Assembly (NCBI RefSeq): GCF_036023875.1
Contig: NZ_CP107931.1
Span: 1,488,001 to 1,552,000 of the forward strand
Direction of reading: 5' to 3'
Length of the DNA stretch: 64,000 bases
Source of the DNA: Mycobacterium sp. NBC_00419
GTDB lineage: Bacteria > Actinomycetota > Actinomycetes > Mycobacteriales > Mycobacteriaceae
This document shows positions 37,361-49,547 of the stretch, piece by piece. The position numbers and the translations under genes are program-made. Positions within the stretch are counted from its first letter, which is position 1. Every line of letters begins with the position of its first letter. The notes below the pieces were generated by a model. That model searched no databases, was not told the DNA's origin, and saw only the letters and a list, made by a program, of their open reading frames with translations.

Positions 37361-37374
37361 GTGAGCCCGCTCAC
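37361..37374. promoter_or_regulatory. Perfect palindrome upstream of the MspA porin
   Basis: GTGAGC-CC-GCTCAC lies 83 bases before the porin ATG, within the 175-bp gap that must hold the promoter. It could be an operator or a leader hairpin. No known regulator motif was recognised. Confidence 0.4.
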
Positions 37375-37456
37375 GCACACCGCCAGTTGTGGCACCACAA
37401 GAAACCTCGGTGAACCGGGCCCACCCGACTCGCCGGCGAAGCACTAAGGGGTCAGC

Positions 37457-38095
37457 ATGAAATATATGGGTCGAGTGCTGGTGGCGTTGATCGCCGCCAT
37501 GGCGGCACTCTTCGTCGGAAACGGCACGTCGAACGCAGGTTTGGACAATCAGCTGAGCTTGGTCGACGGCGGTGGCCGTACGTTGACGATTCAGCAGTGG
37601 GACACCTTCCTCGATGGCGTGTTCCCCCTGGACCGCAACCGGCTGACCCGCGAGTGGTTCCACTCCGGCAAGGCGGTCTACAGCGTCGTGGGCTCCGGTG
37701 CCGACGACTTCGCGGGCACCTTGGAGCTGGGCTACCAGGTTGGCTTCCCGTGGTCACTCGGTGTGGGTATCAACTTCAGCTACACCACCCCCAACATCCT
37801 GCTGGATGACGCGAACATCTCCCCGACGGGTTTCAACCCGCTGGGCTCGGTCATCACCCCGAACCTGTTCCCGGGTGTGTCGATCAGCGCTGACCTGGGC
37901 AACGGCCCCGGTATCCAGGAAGTCGCCACCTTCTCGGTGGACGTCGAGGGCCCCAACGGCTCGGTCGCCGTGGCCAACGCCCACGGCACCGTCACCGGTG
38001 CGGCCGGCGGCGTGCTGCTGCGCCCCTTCGCCCGCCTGATCTCCAAGGCCGGTGACAGCGTCACCACCTACGGCGAACCCTGGAACATGAACTGA
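37457..38095 (+). CDS. mspA: MspA-type octameric outer-membrane porin
   Basis: 212 residues: a 27-residue signal peptide ending SNAG, then a 185-residue mature chain close to M. smegmatis MspA, including LDRNRLTREWFHSG, PWSLGVGINFSYTTPN, NLFPGVSISADLGNGPG and the terminal TTYGEPWNMN. Eight subunits form the goblet that admits sugars, phosphate, ions and hydrophilic drugs through the mycolate membrane. In MspA the constriction is D90, D91, D93. Here the mature residues are Asp90, Asp91, Ala92, Asn93, so one acidic ring is neutral. AAGGGG lies six bases before the ATG. M. tuberculosis has no gene here. Confidence 0.95.
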   Translation: MKYMGRVLVALIAAMAALFVGNGTSNAGLDNQLSLVDGGGRTLTIQQWDTFLDGVFPLDRNRLTREWFHSGKAVYSVVGSGADDFAGTLELGYQVGFPWSLGVGINFSYTTPNILLDDANISPTGFNPLGSVITPNLFPGVSISADLGNGPGIQEVATFSVDVEGPNGSVAVANAHGTVTGAAGGVLLRPFARLISKAGDSVTTYGEPWNMN

Positions 38096-38123
38096 CGCAA
38101 CTGCTCTGACTCCGCTTCGCAGT

Positions 38124-38164
38124 GGAGCGGCTGGGCCGGGTACGACTACTGGCTCAGCCGCTCC
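38124..38164. terminator. Inverted repeat between convergent porin and dapC
   Basis: A perfect 10-bp inverted repeat: GGAGCGGCTG (38124-38133) and CAGCCGCTCC (38155-38164), with a 21-base loop. A smaller hairpin, CTCCGCT/AGTGGAG, overlaps its left arm. The right arm encodes the last dapC codons. It is likely a terminator for the highly expressed porin gene. Confidence 0.55.
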
Positions 38165-39249
38165 GCAGCGGCGGAGATGCGTTCGTCGGTGGCGGTCAGC
38201 GCCACCCGGACGTGCTGTGCCCCCCGCTGACCGTAGAACTCCCCGGGCGCGACGAGGATGCCGCGCTCGGCCAGCCACGCCAGCGTGGCCCGGCAGGGCT
38301 CACCCCGGGTGGCCCACAGATACAGGCCCGCCTCGGAATGGTCGACGGTGAAGCCGGCCGACCGGAAGGCCGCCAGCAGGACATCGCGGCGCGCGGCGTA
38401 GCGCTCCCGTTGCACGCGCTCGTGGTCGTCGTCGTCGAGGGCGGCCACCATCGCCGCCTGCACCGGGGTCGGCACCATCATCCCGGCGTGCTTGCGCACC
38501 GCGAGTAACTCGGCCACCACATCGGGGTCACCGGCGACGAACCCGGCCCGGTACCCGGCCAGCGACGAACTCTTCGACAGCGAGTGCACCGCGAGCAGCC
38601 CGGTGTGGTCACCGCCGCTGACGTCGGGATGCAACACCGAGACGGGCTTGTCGTCCCAACCCAGCCCCAGATAGCACTCGTCGGAGACCACCAGGACGCC
38701 GCGCTCGCGGGACCACTCGACGACCTTGCGCAGATGATCGCGCCCCAGCACGCGGCCGGTCGGGTTGCTCGGCGAGTTGATGAACACCACCGCCGGTGAC
38801 TGCGGCCCGAGCTGGGTCAGCGAGTCGGCCGCCAGCACCTGTGCCCCGGCGAGCAACGCACCGACCTCGTAGGTCGGGTAAGCCAGCTCGGGAACCACCA
38901 CCACGTCATCGGGGCCGAGGCCGAGCAGCGTCGGCAGCCACGCGATGAGTTCCTTGGTGCCGATCACCGGCAGCACGGCGTGCTCGGGCAGACCGGTGAT
39001 GCCGTAGCGGCGCTGCAGAGCTGCGACCGCGGCGGTCCGCAGGGCCGCGGTGCCGGCAGTCGTCGGATAACCCGGCGCGCCGCTGGCGTGCGCCAGAGCT
39101 TCGCGGATGACCGGGGCCACCTCGTCCACGGGGGTGCCGACCGACAGGTCGACGATGCCGCCCGGATGGGCCCGGGCGGTCGCGGTTACGTCAGCCAGGG
39201 TGTCCCAGGGAAAGACGGGAAGTCGTCCGGAGACCCGCCGGGCGCGCAA
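38146..39249 (-). CDS. dapC: N-succinyldiaminopimelate aminotransferase
   Basis: 367 residues (Rv1178-like). Class I/II PLP aminotransferase: the SVGTPVDEV loop, PGYPTTAGTAALR, VIGTKELI, NSPSNPTGRV, SDECYLGLGW, and the PLP Lys in HSLSKSSSLAGYRAGF. It makes N-succinyl-LL-DAP, the substrate of DapE encoded at 25.9 kb. So three DAP-pathway genes (dapC, dapD, dapE) are in this window. The start is a TTG at 39249, 15 bases after the ferredoxin stop, without a clear ribosome-binding site; coupling from fdxC would explain this. Confidence 0.92.
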   Translation of the reverse strand: MRARRVSGRLPVFPWDTLADVTATARAHPGGIVDLSVGTPVDEVAPVIREALAHASGAPGYPTTAGTAALRTAAVAALQRRYGITGLPEHAVLPVIGTKELIAWLPTLLGLGPDDVVVVPELAYPTYEVGALLAGAQVLAADSLTQLGPQSPAVVFINSPSNPTGRVLGRDHLRKVVEWSRERGVLVVSDECYLGLGWDDKPVSVLHPDVSGGDHTGLLAVHSLSKSSSLAGYRAGFVAGDPDVVAELLAVRKHAGMMVPTPVQAAMVAALDDDDHERVQRERYAARRDVLLAAFRSAGFTVDHSEAGLYLWATRGEPCRATLAWLAERGILVAPGEFYGQRGAQHVRVALTATDERISAAAERLSQ

Positions 39250-39263
39250 GGGGTTGTGCGCCG

Positions 39264-39587
39264 TCAGTCTTCTTCCTTGGGCGGCAGGTCCTTGACGACC
39301 TGCGGGTCGTTATCAGTCTGGCCGACCTTCGACGCGCCGCCGGGCGAGCCCAGCTCGGCGAAGAAGTCAGCGTTGATCTGGGTGTACCCCGACCACTGAT
39401 CCGGGACGTCGTCCTCGTAGTAGATCGCCTCGACAGGGCAGACCGGCTCGCAGGCACCGCAGTCGACGCACTCGTCGGGGTGGATGTACAGCATGCGTGC
39501 GCCCTCGTAGATGCAGTCGACGGGGCACTCCTCGATACATGCCTTGTCTTTGATGTCGACGCAGGGTTCGGCAATCGTGTACGTCAC
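39264..39587 (-). CDS. fdxC: 7Fe ferredoxin FdxC
   Basis: 107 residues. The first cluster motif is C-V-D-I-K-D-K-A-C-I-E-E-C-P-V-D-C-I; the second is CVDCGACEPVCPVEAIYYEDD. The spacing fits one [3Fe-4S] and one [4Fe-4S] centre, as in mycobacterial FdxA/FdxC. It is a low-potential electron carrier in the cytosol; its redox partner is not known. It is directly upstream of dapC on the same strand and divergent from fadH across 207 bp. Confidence 0.94.
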   Translation of the reverse strand: MTYTIAEPCVDIKDKACIEECPVDCIYEGARMLYIHPDECVDCGACEPVCPVEAIYYEDDVPDQWSGYTQINADFFAELGSPGGASKVGQTDNDPQVVKDLPPKEED

Positions 39588-39617
39588 GAACGTTCTCCTC
39601 GGTCCTGTTGGCTGTAG

Positions 39618-42456
<2,839 letters not shown>

Positions 42457-42490
42457 GCCAACAGTGTGCGATACCAGCACGCCCAACCGG

Positions 42491-45070
42491 TCAGGCGGCA
42501 CGCGTGGCGTAGGTCGTGGTGCGTTGCCGCGCAGGCCTGCCGATGCCCTCGGCGATGGCGACCAGTTCGGCGACCGTCTTGGCCGAGCCGTACTCGGAGC
42601 CGGCCATCCGGGAGATGGTCTCCTCCATCAAGGTGCCGCCCAGGTCATTGGCTCCGCCGCGCAGCATCACCTGGGTGCGCTCGACCCCGAGCTTGACCCA
42701 GCTGGTCTGAATCGAGGAGATCCTGCCGTGCAACATGATTCGAGCCAGGGCATGCACCGCACGGTTGTCGCGGTGGGTGGGACCGGGCCGGGAGGCACCG
42801 GCGAGATACAGCGGCGAGGACTGGTGCACGAACGGCAGCGGGACGAACTCGGTGAAGCCGCCGGTGCGGTCCTGGATGCCGCGCAGCACGTTGAGGTGAC
42901 CCACCCAATGCTTAGGGGTGTCGACGTGGCCGTACATCATCGTCGACGAGGACCGCAGCCCCACCTCGTGTGCGGTGCTGACGATCTCCACCCACAGCGA
43001 GGTGGGCAGCTTGCCCTTGGTGAGCACCCAGCGCACCTCGTCGTCGAGGATCTCGGCCGCCGTGCCGGGAATGCTGTCCAGGCCGGCCTCCCGCAGGCCG
43101 GTCAACCACTCGCGAATGCTCAACCCGCTCTTGGTGACTCCGTTGGCGATCTCCATCGGGGAGAAGGCGTGCACATGCATCGAGGGCACCCGCGCCTTGA
43201 CCGCACGCACCAGGTCGGCGTATCCGGTGACCGGCAACTCGGGGTCGATACCGCCCTGCATGCACACCTCGGTGGCACCGGCGACGTGGGCTTCCCACGC
43301 CCGGTCGGCCACCTCGCTGGTGGACAGCGAGAACGCGTCGGCGTCGCCCTTGCGCTGCGCGAAGGCGCAGAACCGGCAGCCGGTGTAGCAGATGTTGGTG
43401 AAGTTGATGTTGCGATTCACCACGAAGGTGACGTCGTCGCCAACGGTATCTTTCCGCAGCGAATCAGCCAGTGCGGCAATGGCATCCAGCGCAGGGCCAT
43501 CGGCGGTGGCCAGTGCGAGGTATTCGTCGTCGCTGCAGCCGCCGGGGTTGCGCTCGGCGGCCCGCAGCGCGGCGGCCACGTCGGTGTCGATGCGCTCCGG
43601 GGCGCGGGCGGCCAGCTCCCCCACCTGAGTGCGGATCGATTCCCAGTCGCCGAACGCGCTCCCCAGATCGCTGCGGGTCTCGGTGCGCCGGCCCTCGCCG
43701 TCGATGGCGGTGTGCAGATCGGTGCGGCCCAGCGACTCGGTGCTCTCGTCGGGCTCCTGCCAGGGCCGCCCGACGGGGTTGACGTCGAGTGCGAACCCGG
43801 TGTCCGGATCTGCCAGGGCGGCAACGTGAGCGGCCACCCGCGGGTCGATCCAGGCCGCGCCACCCTGGACGTAGCGGGGCTGCGCGGTCAAGCGTTGCAC
43901 CAGGTCGAACCCGCCCTCGGCAGTCACCTCGGCCAGCTCGTCAAGGGCCGGCCAGGGCCGCTCGGGATTCACGTGGTCGGGGGTCAGCGGTGAGACGCCA
44001 CCCCAGTCGTCGACGCCGGCGCCGAGCAGGGCCAGGCACTCCGCGCGCGACACCAGATTCGGCGGGGCCTGAATCCGCATGCCGGGCCCGAGCACCAGCC
44101 GGCTGACCGCCACCGTCGCGACGAAGTCGTCGAACTCGGCGTCGGGCGCGGCGGCCATCGCCGTGTGGTCCTTGGCCCGGAAGTTCTGCACGATCACTTC
44201 CTGGATGTGCCCGAACTCCTTGTGCAGCCTACGAATCGCGTGCAGCGTCTCGGCTCGCTCGGTGAGGTTCTCCCCGATGCCGACCAGCAGGCCGGTGGTG
44301 AACGGAATCGACAGCCGCCCCGCGTCGGTCAGCGTGCGCAGCCGCACCTCGGGATCCTTGTCCGGGCTCCCGTAGTGCGCCAGGCCTTTGGTCTCGAAGA
44401 GCCGCCGGGACGTCGTCTCCAGCATCATCCCCATCGACGGCGCGACGGGCTTGAGCCGGGACAGCTCCGTCCAGCTCATGACCCCGGGGTTCAGATGCGG
44501 CAGCAGGCCGGTCTCCTCGAGCACCCGGATCGCCATCGCACGCACATAATCCAGCGTCGAGTCATAGCCGCGTTCGTCGAGCCACTGACGCGCCTCGGGC
44601 CAGCGGGTCTCCGGGCGGTCACCGAGGGTGAACAACGCTTCCTTGCAACCCAATTCAGCCCCGTTGCGGGCGATCTCCAGGATCTCGTCGGGCTCCAGGT
44701 ACATGCCCCTGCCCTCGGCGCGCAGCTTGCCCGGCACGGTCACGAACGTGCAGTAGTGGCAGGTGTCGCGGCACAGGTGGGTCACCGGGATGAAGACCTT
44801 GCGCGAGTACGTCACCGGCAGCCTGCCGCCAGGTCCGCGCCGGCCTGCCGTCTGAAGCCCGGCGTCACGCACGCGGGCCGCGCTGACGCAGAGGTCGGCC
44901 AGGTCCTCGCCGCGGGCGGTCATCGCGATCGCCGCCTCGTCGACGTTGAGCGCAACGCCGTCGCGCGCGCGACGGAGCACACGTTTCATCGCGGCTGGTG
45001 AGGGTGTGTCAGTCCGCGGCGGAACCGCAGGAATGGGCAGCGGACTGGGGTGCTGCGGGTTCAGGGCCAC
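42491..45070 (-). CDS. fbiC: FO synthase (CofG-CofH fusion) for coenzyme F420
   Basis: 859 residues from GTG 45070, close to the 856 of Rv1173. It holds two radical-SAM domains. The CofG half has C100-x3-C104-x2-C107 (CRDTCHYC) and LFTLGDRPE. The CofH half has [11 protein letters not shown] and [15 protein letters not shown]. Together they form 7,8-didemethyl-8-hydroxy-5-deazariboflavin from tyrosine and 5-amino-6-ribitylaminouracil. The frame is open to 45211, but the extension has no homology. An ATG at 44989 is an alternative start. It is divergent from the secreted-protein gene at 45271, the slot of PE12 in M. tuberculosis. Confidence 0.95.
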   Translation of the reverse strand: MALNPQHPSPLPIPAVPPRTDTPSPAAMKRVLRRARDGVALNVDEAAIAMTARGEDLADLCVSAARVRDAGLQTAGRRGPGGRLPVTYSRKVFIPVTHLCRDTCHYCTFVTVPGKLRAEGRGMYLEPDEILEIARNGAELGCKEALFTLGDRPETRWPEARQWLDERGYDSTLDYVRAMAIRVLEETGLLPHLNPGVMSWTELSRLKPVAPSMGMMLETTSRRLFETKGLAHYGSPDKDPEVRLRTLTDAGRLSIPFTTGLLVGIGENLTERAETLHAIRRLHKEFGHIQEVIVQNFRAKDHTAMAAAPDAEFDDFVATVAVSRLVLGPGMRIQAPPNLVSRAECLALLGAGVDDWGGVSPLTPDHVNPERPWPALDELAEVTAEGGFDLVQRLTAQPRYVQGGAAWIDPRVAAHVAALADPDTGFALDVNPVGRPWQEPDESTESLGRTDLHTAIDGEGRRTETRSDLGSAFGDWESIRTQVGELAARAPERIDTDVAAALRAAERNPGGCSDDEYLALATADGPALDAIAALADSLRKDTVGDDVTFVVNRNINFTNICYTGCRFCAFAQRKGDADAFSLSTSEVADRAWEAHVAGATEVCMQGGIDPELPVTGYADLVRAVKARVPSMHVHAFSPMEIANGVTKSGLSIREWLTGLREAGLDSIPGTAAEILDDEVRWVLTKGKLPTSLWVEIVSTAHEVGLRSSSTMMYGHVDTPKHWVGHLNVLRGIQDRTGGFTEFVPLPFVHQSSPLYLAGASRPGPTHRDNRAVHALARIMLHGRISSIQTSWVKLGVERTQVMLRGGANDLGGTLMEETISRMAGSEYGSAKTVAELVAIAEGIGRPARQRTTTYATRAA

Positions 45071-45270
45071 TCCCCGGTAACCATCGGCAGCAGGGAAATC
45101 ATCCGCACGTCTCACAATCTGAAATTGGAGCGACTGACATGGTCCACACAGTAGTACCCGCAGCTGCCCCGAGGATTTCCCTACCGGGACTCGGGGTGGA
45201 ATCTGTAACAACCGGCTGACGACAACGTAAGTTACTGGTGTTCGCTGTACAGATTCTGGGAGTTTGCACC

Positions 45271-46227
45271 ATGACCGTCTCCGTTCGTTCCTACCTGACC
45301 GCCGGTATGGCCGCCGTCGCCGTGAGCGCCCTGACCATCGCCCCGATGCAGGTCACGACACCCCAGACGATCTCCGTGGAGAGTCTGCGGCTGAGCGCTG
45401 CGGTGCAGCCCCTAGTCCAGCCGATCACGACCGCTGCCGCCGCATTGGGCCTGGTCAGCGAGGCTCCCAAGCCCGCCGCCGCGTCGGCCGCATCCACCCC
45501 GCAGGCCTCGGTGACGGCCAACAGCACCGCCGGTGACTGGGTGATCTCGTCGTGGAACTGGATCGACTACTGGGTCAGCTACGCCGCCGACCTGACGCAG
45601 TACGTGCTGGGCTGGGTGTGGCCGCTGAGCCTCATCGGCGACCAAGCGCCCCTGCTCTGGAACAACCTCGGCGAACCGATCGGTAACGCCCTGGTCTACG
45701 GGCTGATCGTTCCGGTGCTCAACGACCCGCTGAACCTGGCCGTCTGGGGAACCGGATTGTCCATCGTGGTCCAGTCGACGTTCGCCGCGGTGGTGAACAC
45801 GGTGATCGCGGAGGCCGAGTACTTCATCGGCTGGCTCATCCCGCCGCTACCGCCGCTGCCCTTCCCGCCGTTCCCGGTTGCGGCAGTGGCCACGCCACTG
45901 GCCGCCGCGGCCGTCGGCGGCGGCGCGGCCGAAACGCCTGCCGAGAACACCACCCCCGCGCAGACTCCCAAGGCCACCGGGCATTCGGCCCGCGCAACGG
46001 CCGTCAAGGACACACCGTCGGTCGCAGCACTGTCCGCCGAGGTTGCCAACGCGACGCCGACGGCACCCGAGTCGACCGACACCCCGGTCAGCTCCCCCGC
46101 GGCGCCCAAGGCCGGCGACAACTCCTCGGACAACGGCAACACCGGACAGGGCACCTCCGGCGCCAAAAAGTCGGGTTCGACGGGTGGCTCGGCGCGCGCC
46201 CACAAGGCGAAGTCGTCGGGCGAGTAG
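45271..46227 (+). CDS. Secreted Ala/Thr-rich protein, paralogue-like to those at 54-56 kb
   Basis: 318 residues from ATG 45271. An N-terminal signal-like helix (about 8-31) is followed by a hydrophobic domain with Trp clusters ([18 protein letters not shown]) and a Pro-rich turn [12 protein letters not shown]. The Ala/Thr/Pro tail ends in basic residues ([11 protein letters not shown]). It has no PE or PPE motif. The architecture (signal helix, helical core, low-complexity tail with final basic or Asn residues) recurs at 54028 and 55355. GGGAG lies ten bases before the ATG. Function is unknown; surface location is inferred from the signal and composition. Confidence 0.65.
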   Translation: MTVSVRSYLTAGMAAVAVSALTIAPMQVTTPQTISVESLRLSAAVQPLVQPITTAAAALGLVSEAPKPAAASAASTPQASVTANSTAGDWVISSWNWIDYWVSYAADLTQYVLGWVWPLSLIGDQAPLLWNNLGEPIGNALVYGLIVPVLNDPLNLAVWGTGLSIVVQSTFAAVVNTVIAEAEYFIGWLIPPLPPLPFPPFPVAAVATPLAAAAVGGGAAETPAENTTPAQTPKATGHSARATAVKDTPSVAALSAEVANATPTAPESTDTPVSSPAAPKAGDNSSDNGNTGQGTSGAKKSGSTGGSARAHKAKSSGE

Positions 46228-46234
46228 GCCGGTC

Positions 46235-46612
46235 CTACCGCGCGCGCTCGCGCCGCCAGAGCAGCCAGCCCGGCGGCAGTGCGCCCAGAACGAGGAACAC
46301 CAGCACCCCGTAGGCCATCACTCCCGGGCCGCCGAACACGATGTCGCCGCCCGGCCCGCCGAGGGTGAGCGCGGCGACGGTGAACAGCCAGGTGATCAGT
46401 GGCAGCGCGGCCAACCGGGTCGAGTCGGTCCAGTACATGGCCGCCCACACCAGCACCGCATTGACCAGGCCGGTGCCCACCGCGCTGATGGGAAACGGCA
46501 CCGAACCCAGGTAGAGCGGCAGCAGCAGAGCACCCACCAGAGCGGAGATCACCCCGTCGACGGCGAGCAGAGCCAGCACGACGGTGCGGATAGCGGGATC
46601 CTCGTCGGCCAC
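46235..46612 (-). CDS. Four-helix membrane protein (Rv1171-like)
   Basis: 125 residues with four hydrophobic helices and a basic end (WLLWRRERAR). Its place next to mshB and fbiC matches Rv1171. It begins three bases after the mshB stop, so the two are co-translated. No family function is known; the conserved pairing with mshB is the only clue. Confidence 0.75.
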   Translation of the reverse strand: MADEDPAIRTVVLALLAVDGVISALVGALLLPLYLGSVPFPISAVGTGLVNAVLVWAAMYWTDSTRLAALPLITWLFTVAALTLGGPGGDIVFGGPGVMAYGVLVFLVLGALPPGWLLWRRERAR

Positions 46613-46615
46613 GGG

Positions 46616-47473
46616 CTAGGTCAAGCCGGCCAGCAGATCGGTTTCCCAGCCCCGCTCGTCGGTGGGGCCGGGCTCACCGCGCACCAGCACATAGTGTTCG
46701 GAATCCAGTACCGGCAACACCATCTTGTTGGACAGGATGAAGCCGCGGCCGGTGGGCCCGACCAGCATCTGGGTGGCGTGCGCGGCGATCGCGCCGACCT
46801 TGGCCGGCAGTTGCTCGGGGGCCTCGATGACGGCGGTGATGCGATCGTCGGTGAAGCCGAACACCAACTCGGCAGGCGGCCAGATCCAGTCAGGCAGGAT
46901 GTCGTCGTCGCCCAACGCGTCGACGCCGGCCCGAAAAGCATTGGCGCTCATGACAGCCCAGTAAAACTTGGGCACCTGCCAGGATGAGGCGCTCAACGCC
47001 GCCGTGGTGATCCGGTGGGTCTGGATGTGGTCGGGGTGTCCGTAGCCGCCATCGGGGTCGTAAGTCACCACGACGTGCGGGCGCAGTTCGGTGATGATCG
47101 CCGCGAGTTCGGCGACGGCTTCGTCGGGGTCGGCATCGACGAACCGGAGGTGACGGCGCGGCGGAGTGCCGGGCATTCCCGAATCGCGCCACCGTCCGGC
47201 CCCGCCCAGGAAGCGCGGCCCGGCCAGCCCCAGCTTGCCCAGTGCATCGGTGAGCTCGCCGATGCGGTACCCGCCGAGTTGGTCGGACTCCTCGACGCCG
47301 AGGCGCAACCAACGCTCGTCGATGATCTCGCCCTCTTCGCCCAGGGTGCAGGTAACGACGGTGACCTCGGCGCCCTGCGCGGCGTACCGGGCGATCGTGA
47401 CGCCGTTGTTGATGGTCTCGTCGTCGGGATGGGCGTGTACGAACAACAGCCGCGGGGTCTCCTGCATTGCCAC
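46616..47473 (-). CDS. mshB: GlcNAc-Ins deacetylase, mycothiol biosynthesis
   Basis: 285 residues. LmbE/PIG-L fold: [10 protein letters not shown] with zinc ligands His15 and Asp18 and general base Asp17, then the third ligand region [13 protein letters not shown]. It deacetylates 1-D-myo-inosityl-2-acetamido-2-deoxy-glucoside, the second step of mycothiol synthesis, giving the thiol buffer that replaces glutathione. Start at ATG 47473; a second ATG two codons later is equivalent. It is divergent from the ClC gene by 39 bp. Confidence 0.94.
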   Translation of the reverse strand: MAMQETPRLLFVHAHPDDETINNGVTIARYAAQGAEVTVVTCTLGEEGEIIDERWLRLGVEESDQLGGYRIGELTDALGKLGLAGPRFLGGAGRWRDSGMPGTPPRRHLRFVDADPDEAVAELAAIITELRPHVVVTYDPDGGYGHPDHIQTHRITTAALSASSWQVPKFYWAVMSANAFRAGVDALGDDDILPDWIWPPAELVFGFTDDRITAVIEAPEQLPAKVGAIAAHATQMLVGPTGRGFILSNKMVLPVLDSEHYVLVRGEPGPTDERGWETDLLAGLT

Positions 47474-47512
47474 GGCGCCACCCTACCGGCCGAATCCGGC
47501 TAGATTCGGCCG

Positions 47513-48745
47513 GTGACCCGGCGCAACCTCGAGTTCGGCTGTGGCGTCGTGCTGGTCGGTCTGCTGGCCGGTGTCGCCGGTGCGGCGACGACGTTGCTTC
47601 TGCACTACGTCGAGCACCTGACCTACCACTACAGCTTCGGGAGCTTGCTGGACGGCGTGACGGGCGCCAGCCCGGTGCGCCGCATGCTCGGGCCGATGAT
47701 CGGCGGGGCGCTGGCCGGCCTGGGCTGGTGGCTGCTGCGGCAACGCGCTCGAATCCCGTCGCTGTCCGCGGCGATCACCGGCCACCAGAGGATTCCCCGG
47801 CTGGCGATGTCGCTGGATGCCGGCCTACAGGTGCTGCTGGTCGGGTCGGGGGCGTCGCTGGGCCGGGAGGGTGCCCCTCGGCAATTCGCCGCCGCGCTGG
47901 GCGATCTGGGCACCTCACGATGGGCGCTGACGCCGGCCGACCGCGAGATTCTGCTGGGCTGTGCGGCGGGCGCCGGTCTGGCCGCGGTGTACAGCGTGCC
48001 CGCCGGCGGTGCGCTGTTCGCGCTGCAGATCGTGCTGCGCACCTGGCGCCTGCGGGCCGTCGGCACGGCGCTGGTCACCTCGGCGCTGGCGACCGCGGTC
48101 GCCGCACCCGTCACGCACCTGGCGACGCCGCTGGCGTGGCCCGCCCCGGACCTGTCCTATGCCCTGACCGCGTTCGCGATCGTGCTCGCGCCGATCGCAG
48201 TGGTGGTCGGGCGCGGCTTCAACCGGCTGACGGACTATGCCCGGGCCCACCCGGTCGGCGACTCGTGGCTGTTGATCCCGGCGATCGCCGGCGCGGGCCT
48301 GCTCGTCGGCGTGTGTTCCCGGTACTGGCCGGAACTGCCGGGCAATGGCAAGAGCGTGCTGACCATCAGCGTGAACAGCAGTCTGACGCTGGCGTCCGCA
48401 GTGGCGCTGGTGGTCCTCAAGCCCGTGCTGACCGCGGTGTTCCTGCGGGCGGGGGCGGTCGGCGGCATGCTCACCCCCGCGCTGGCCACCGGCGCCGCCA
48501 TGGGTTCGGTGGTGGCACTGTGCCTGAACACCTGGACGCCACTGCACGTCAATCTGGCGGCGGCGTCACTGGCGTGCGCGGCGGGCGTGCTGGCCATCAC
48601 CCAGGGCGCCCCGATCTGGGCGGCACTGTTCGTCTGGGAACTGGCGCGTCCACCGCTGTGGATGCTGATCGTCTTTCTTGCCGCCGCCACCGCGGCGCAC
48701 CTGCTCGACAAGCAGCTCCACGCCCGCCGGGCAGCCCCCGGGTAA
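47513..48745 (+). CDS. ClC-family chloride channel or H+/Cl- antiporter
   Basis: 410 residues from GTG 47513, with ten or more helices. The ClC selectivity motifs are present: GSGASLGREGAPRQF for G-x-x-G-R-E-G-P (with Ala inserted before Pro), and the GGMLTPALATGAAMGS segment for G-G-x-F-x-P. The proton glutamate in GREG is kept, which favours an antiporter. From memory M. tuberculosis has no ClC gene at this spot, so it is an accessory gene. It converges with the next gene, with five bases between stops. Confidence 0.85.
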   Translation: MTRRNLEFGCGVVLVGLLAGVAGAATTLLLHYVEHLTYHYSFGSLLDGVTGASPVRRMLGPMIGGALAGLGWWLLRQRARIPSLSAAITGHQRIPRLAMSLDAGLQVLLVGSGASLGREGAPRQFAAALGDLGTSRWALTPADREILLGCAAGAGLAAVYSVPAGGALFALQIVLRTWRLRAVGTALVTSALATAVAAPVTHLATPLAWPAPDLSYALTAFAIVLAPIAVVVGRGFNRLTDYARAHPVGDSWLLIPAIAGAGLLVGVCSRYWPELPGNGKSVLTISVNSSLTLASAVALVVLKPVLTAVFLRAGAVGGMLTPALATGAAMGSVVALCLNTWTPLHVNLAAASLACAAGVLAITQGAPIWAALFVWELARPPLWMLIVFLAAATAAHLLDKQLHARRAAPG

Positions 48746-48750
48746 AAGAC

Positions 48751-49272
48751 CTACCTGCAAAGGTCGGCGAGCTGCTTTCGGGCCGAGTCACCTTCGGCCA
48801 ACCGTGCGGCCTGTCCCGGGTCGCTGTTCTGCACGCCTGCCAGCGCATTGATTCCGATGTCTTGAAGGTCGCGGGCGAAGGCGCTGACCGCATCGGCCAG
48901 CTCGGCCGGTGTCGCCGAATCAACCTGACGTAGAAGGTATTCCCCGCCGCCCACGAGTGCGAGTCGGGCATTGCCTGCCACCGCGGCCTGCGCGATGGGA
49001 TCCGGTCCGAGGTCGTTGTGCGTCTGCAGGGCCACGCCCCGGCTCACCGTCTCGAACGCGTTGCAGACCCGCATCTTCGGATCGCCCGACAATGCGGTCA
49101 TCGCCGGCTCCTTTGACGCCCCGGCTACCACCGCCCAGATAGACAGCGCGACGGCCACCACCCCGAGCAGAAGCGCCAACGGAACGCCCCAGCGGGCCAG
49201 CCGCTGCCAGCCTGTCTGGACGGTGAACACAGGCGCAGAATGGGTTTGGACATCGTCAGTGGTATCCGGCAT
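48751..49272 (-). CDS. Single-pass membrane-anchored protein of unknown function
   Basis: 173 residues: a short cytoplasmic N-terminus, one membrane helix (about 28-51), then an extracytoplasmic helical domain with RVCNAFETVSRGVALQT and a final LADLCR. The two cysteines could form one disulfide. This is a common mycobacterial layout seen near membrane proteins, often in several paralogues per genome. Function is unknown. Confidence 0.72.
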   Translation of the reverse strand: MPDTTDDVQTHSAPVFTVQTGWQRLARWGVPLALLLGVVAVALSIWAVVAGASKEPAMTALSGDPKMRVCNAFETVSRGVALQTHNDLGPDPIAQAAVAGNARLALVGGGEYLLRQVDSATPAELADAVSAFARDLQDIGINALAGVQNSDPGQAARLAEGDSARKQLADLCR

Positions 49273-49547
49273 GAGGCGATACTAGCCGCCGGTAATCGCG
49301 AATTGAACGATCCCGCCACATTTGCGCCAGCGAAAATTATTATCCGTCAATGCATTTCATTGCACATGGCTATACATCGGCATTGCTGAGAAGCGGCGGA
49401 TCCTGCCGCTGACAGTCGCGTTCAGGTCTTCAGCGCAGACCATCGCATCGTCACCAAAGTTTGCCGGACAGTCGATTTGGCTTTTCCCGCAGTTTGTTTG
49501 CGCGGATCGAACCTGACAACGGCGCTCGACTGGTGTAGAAGAACTCT

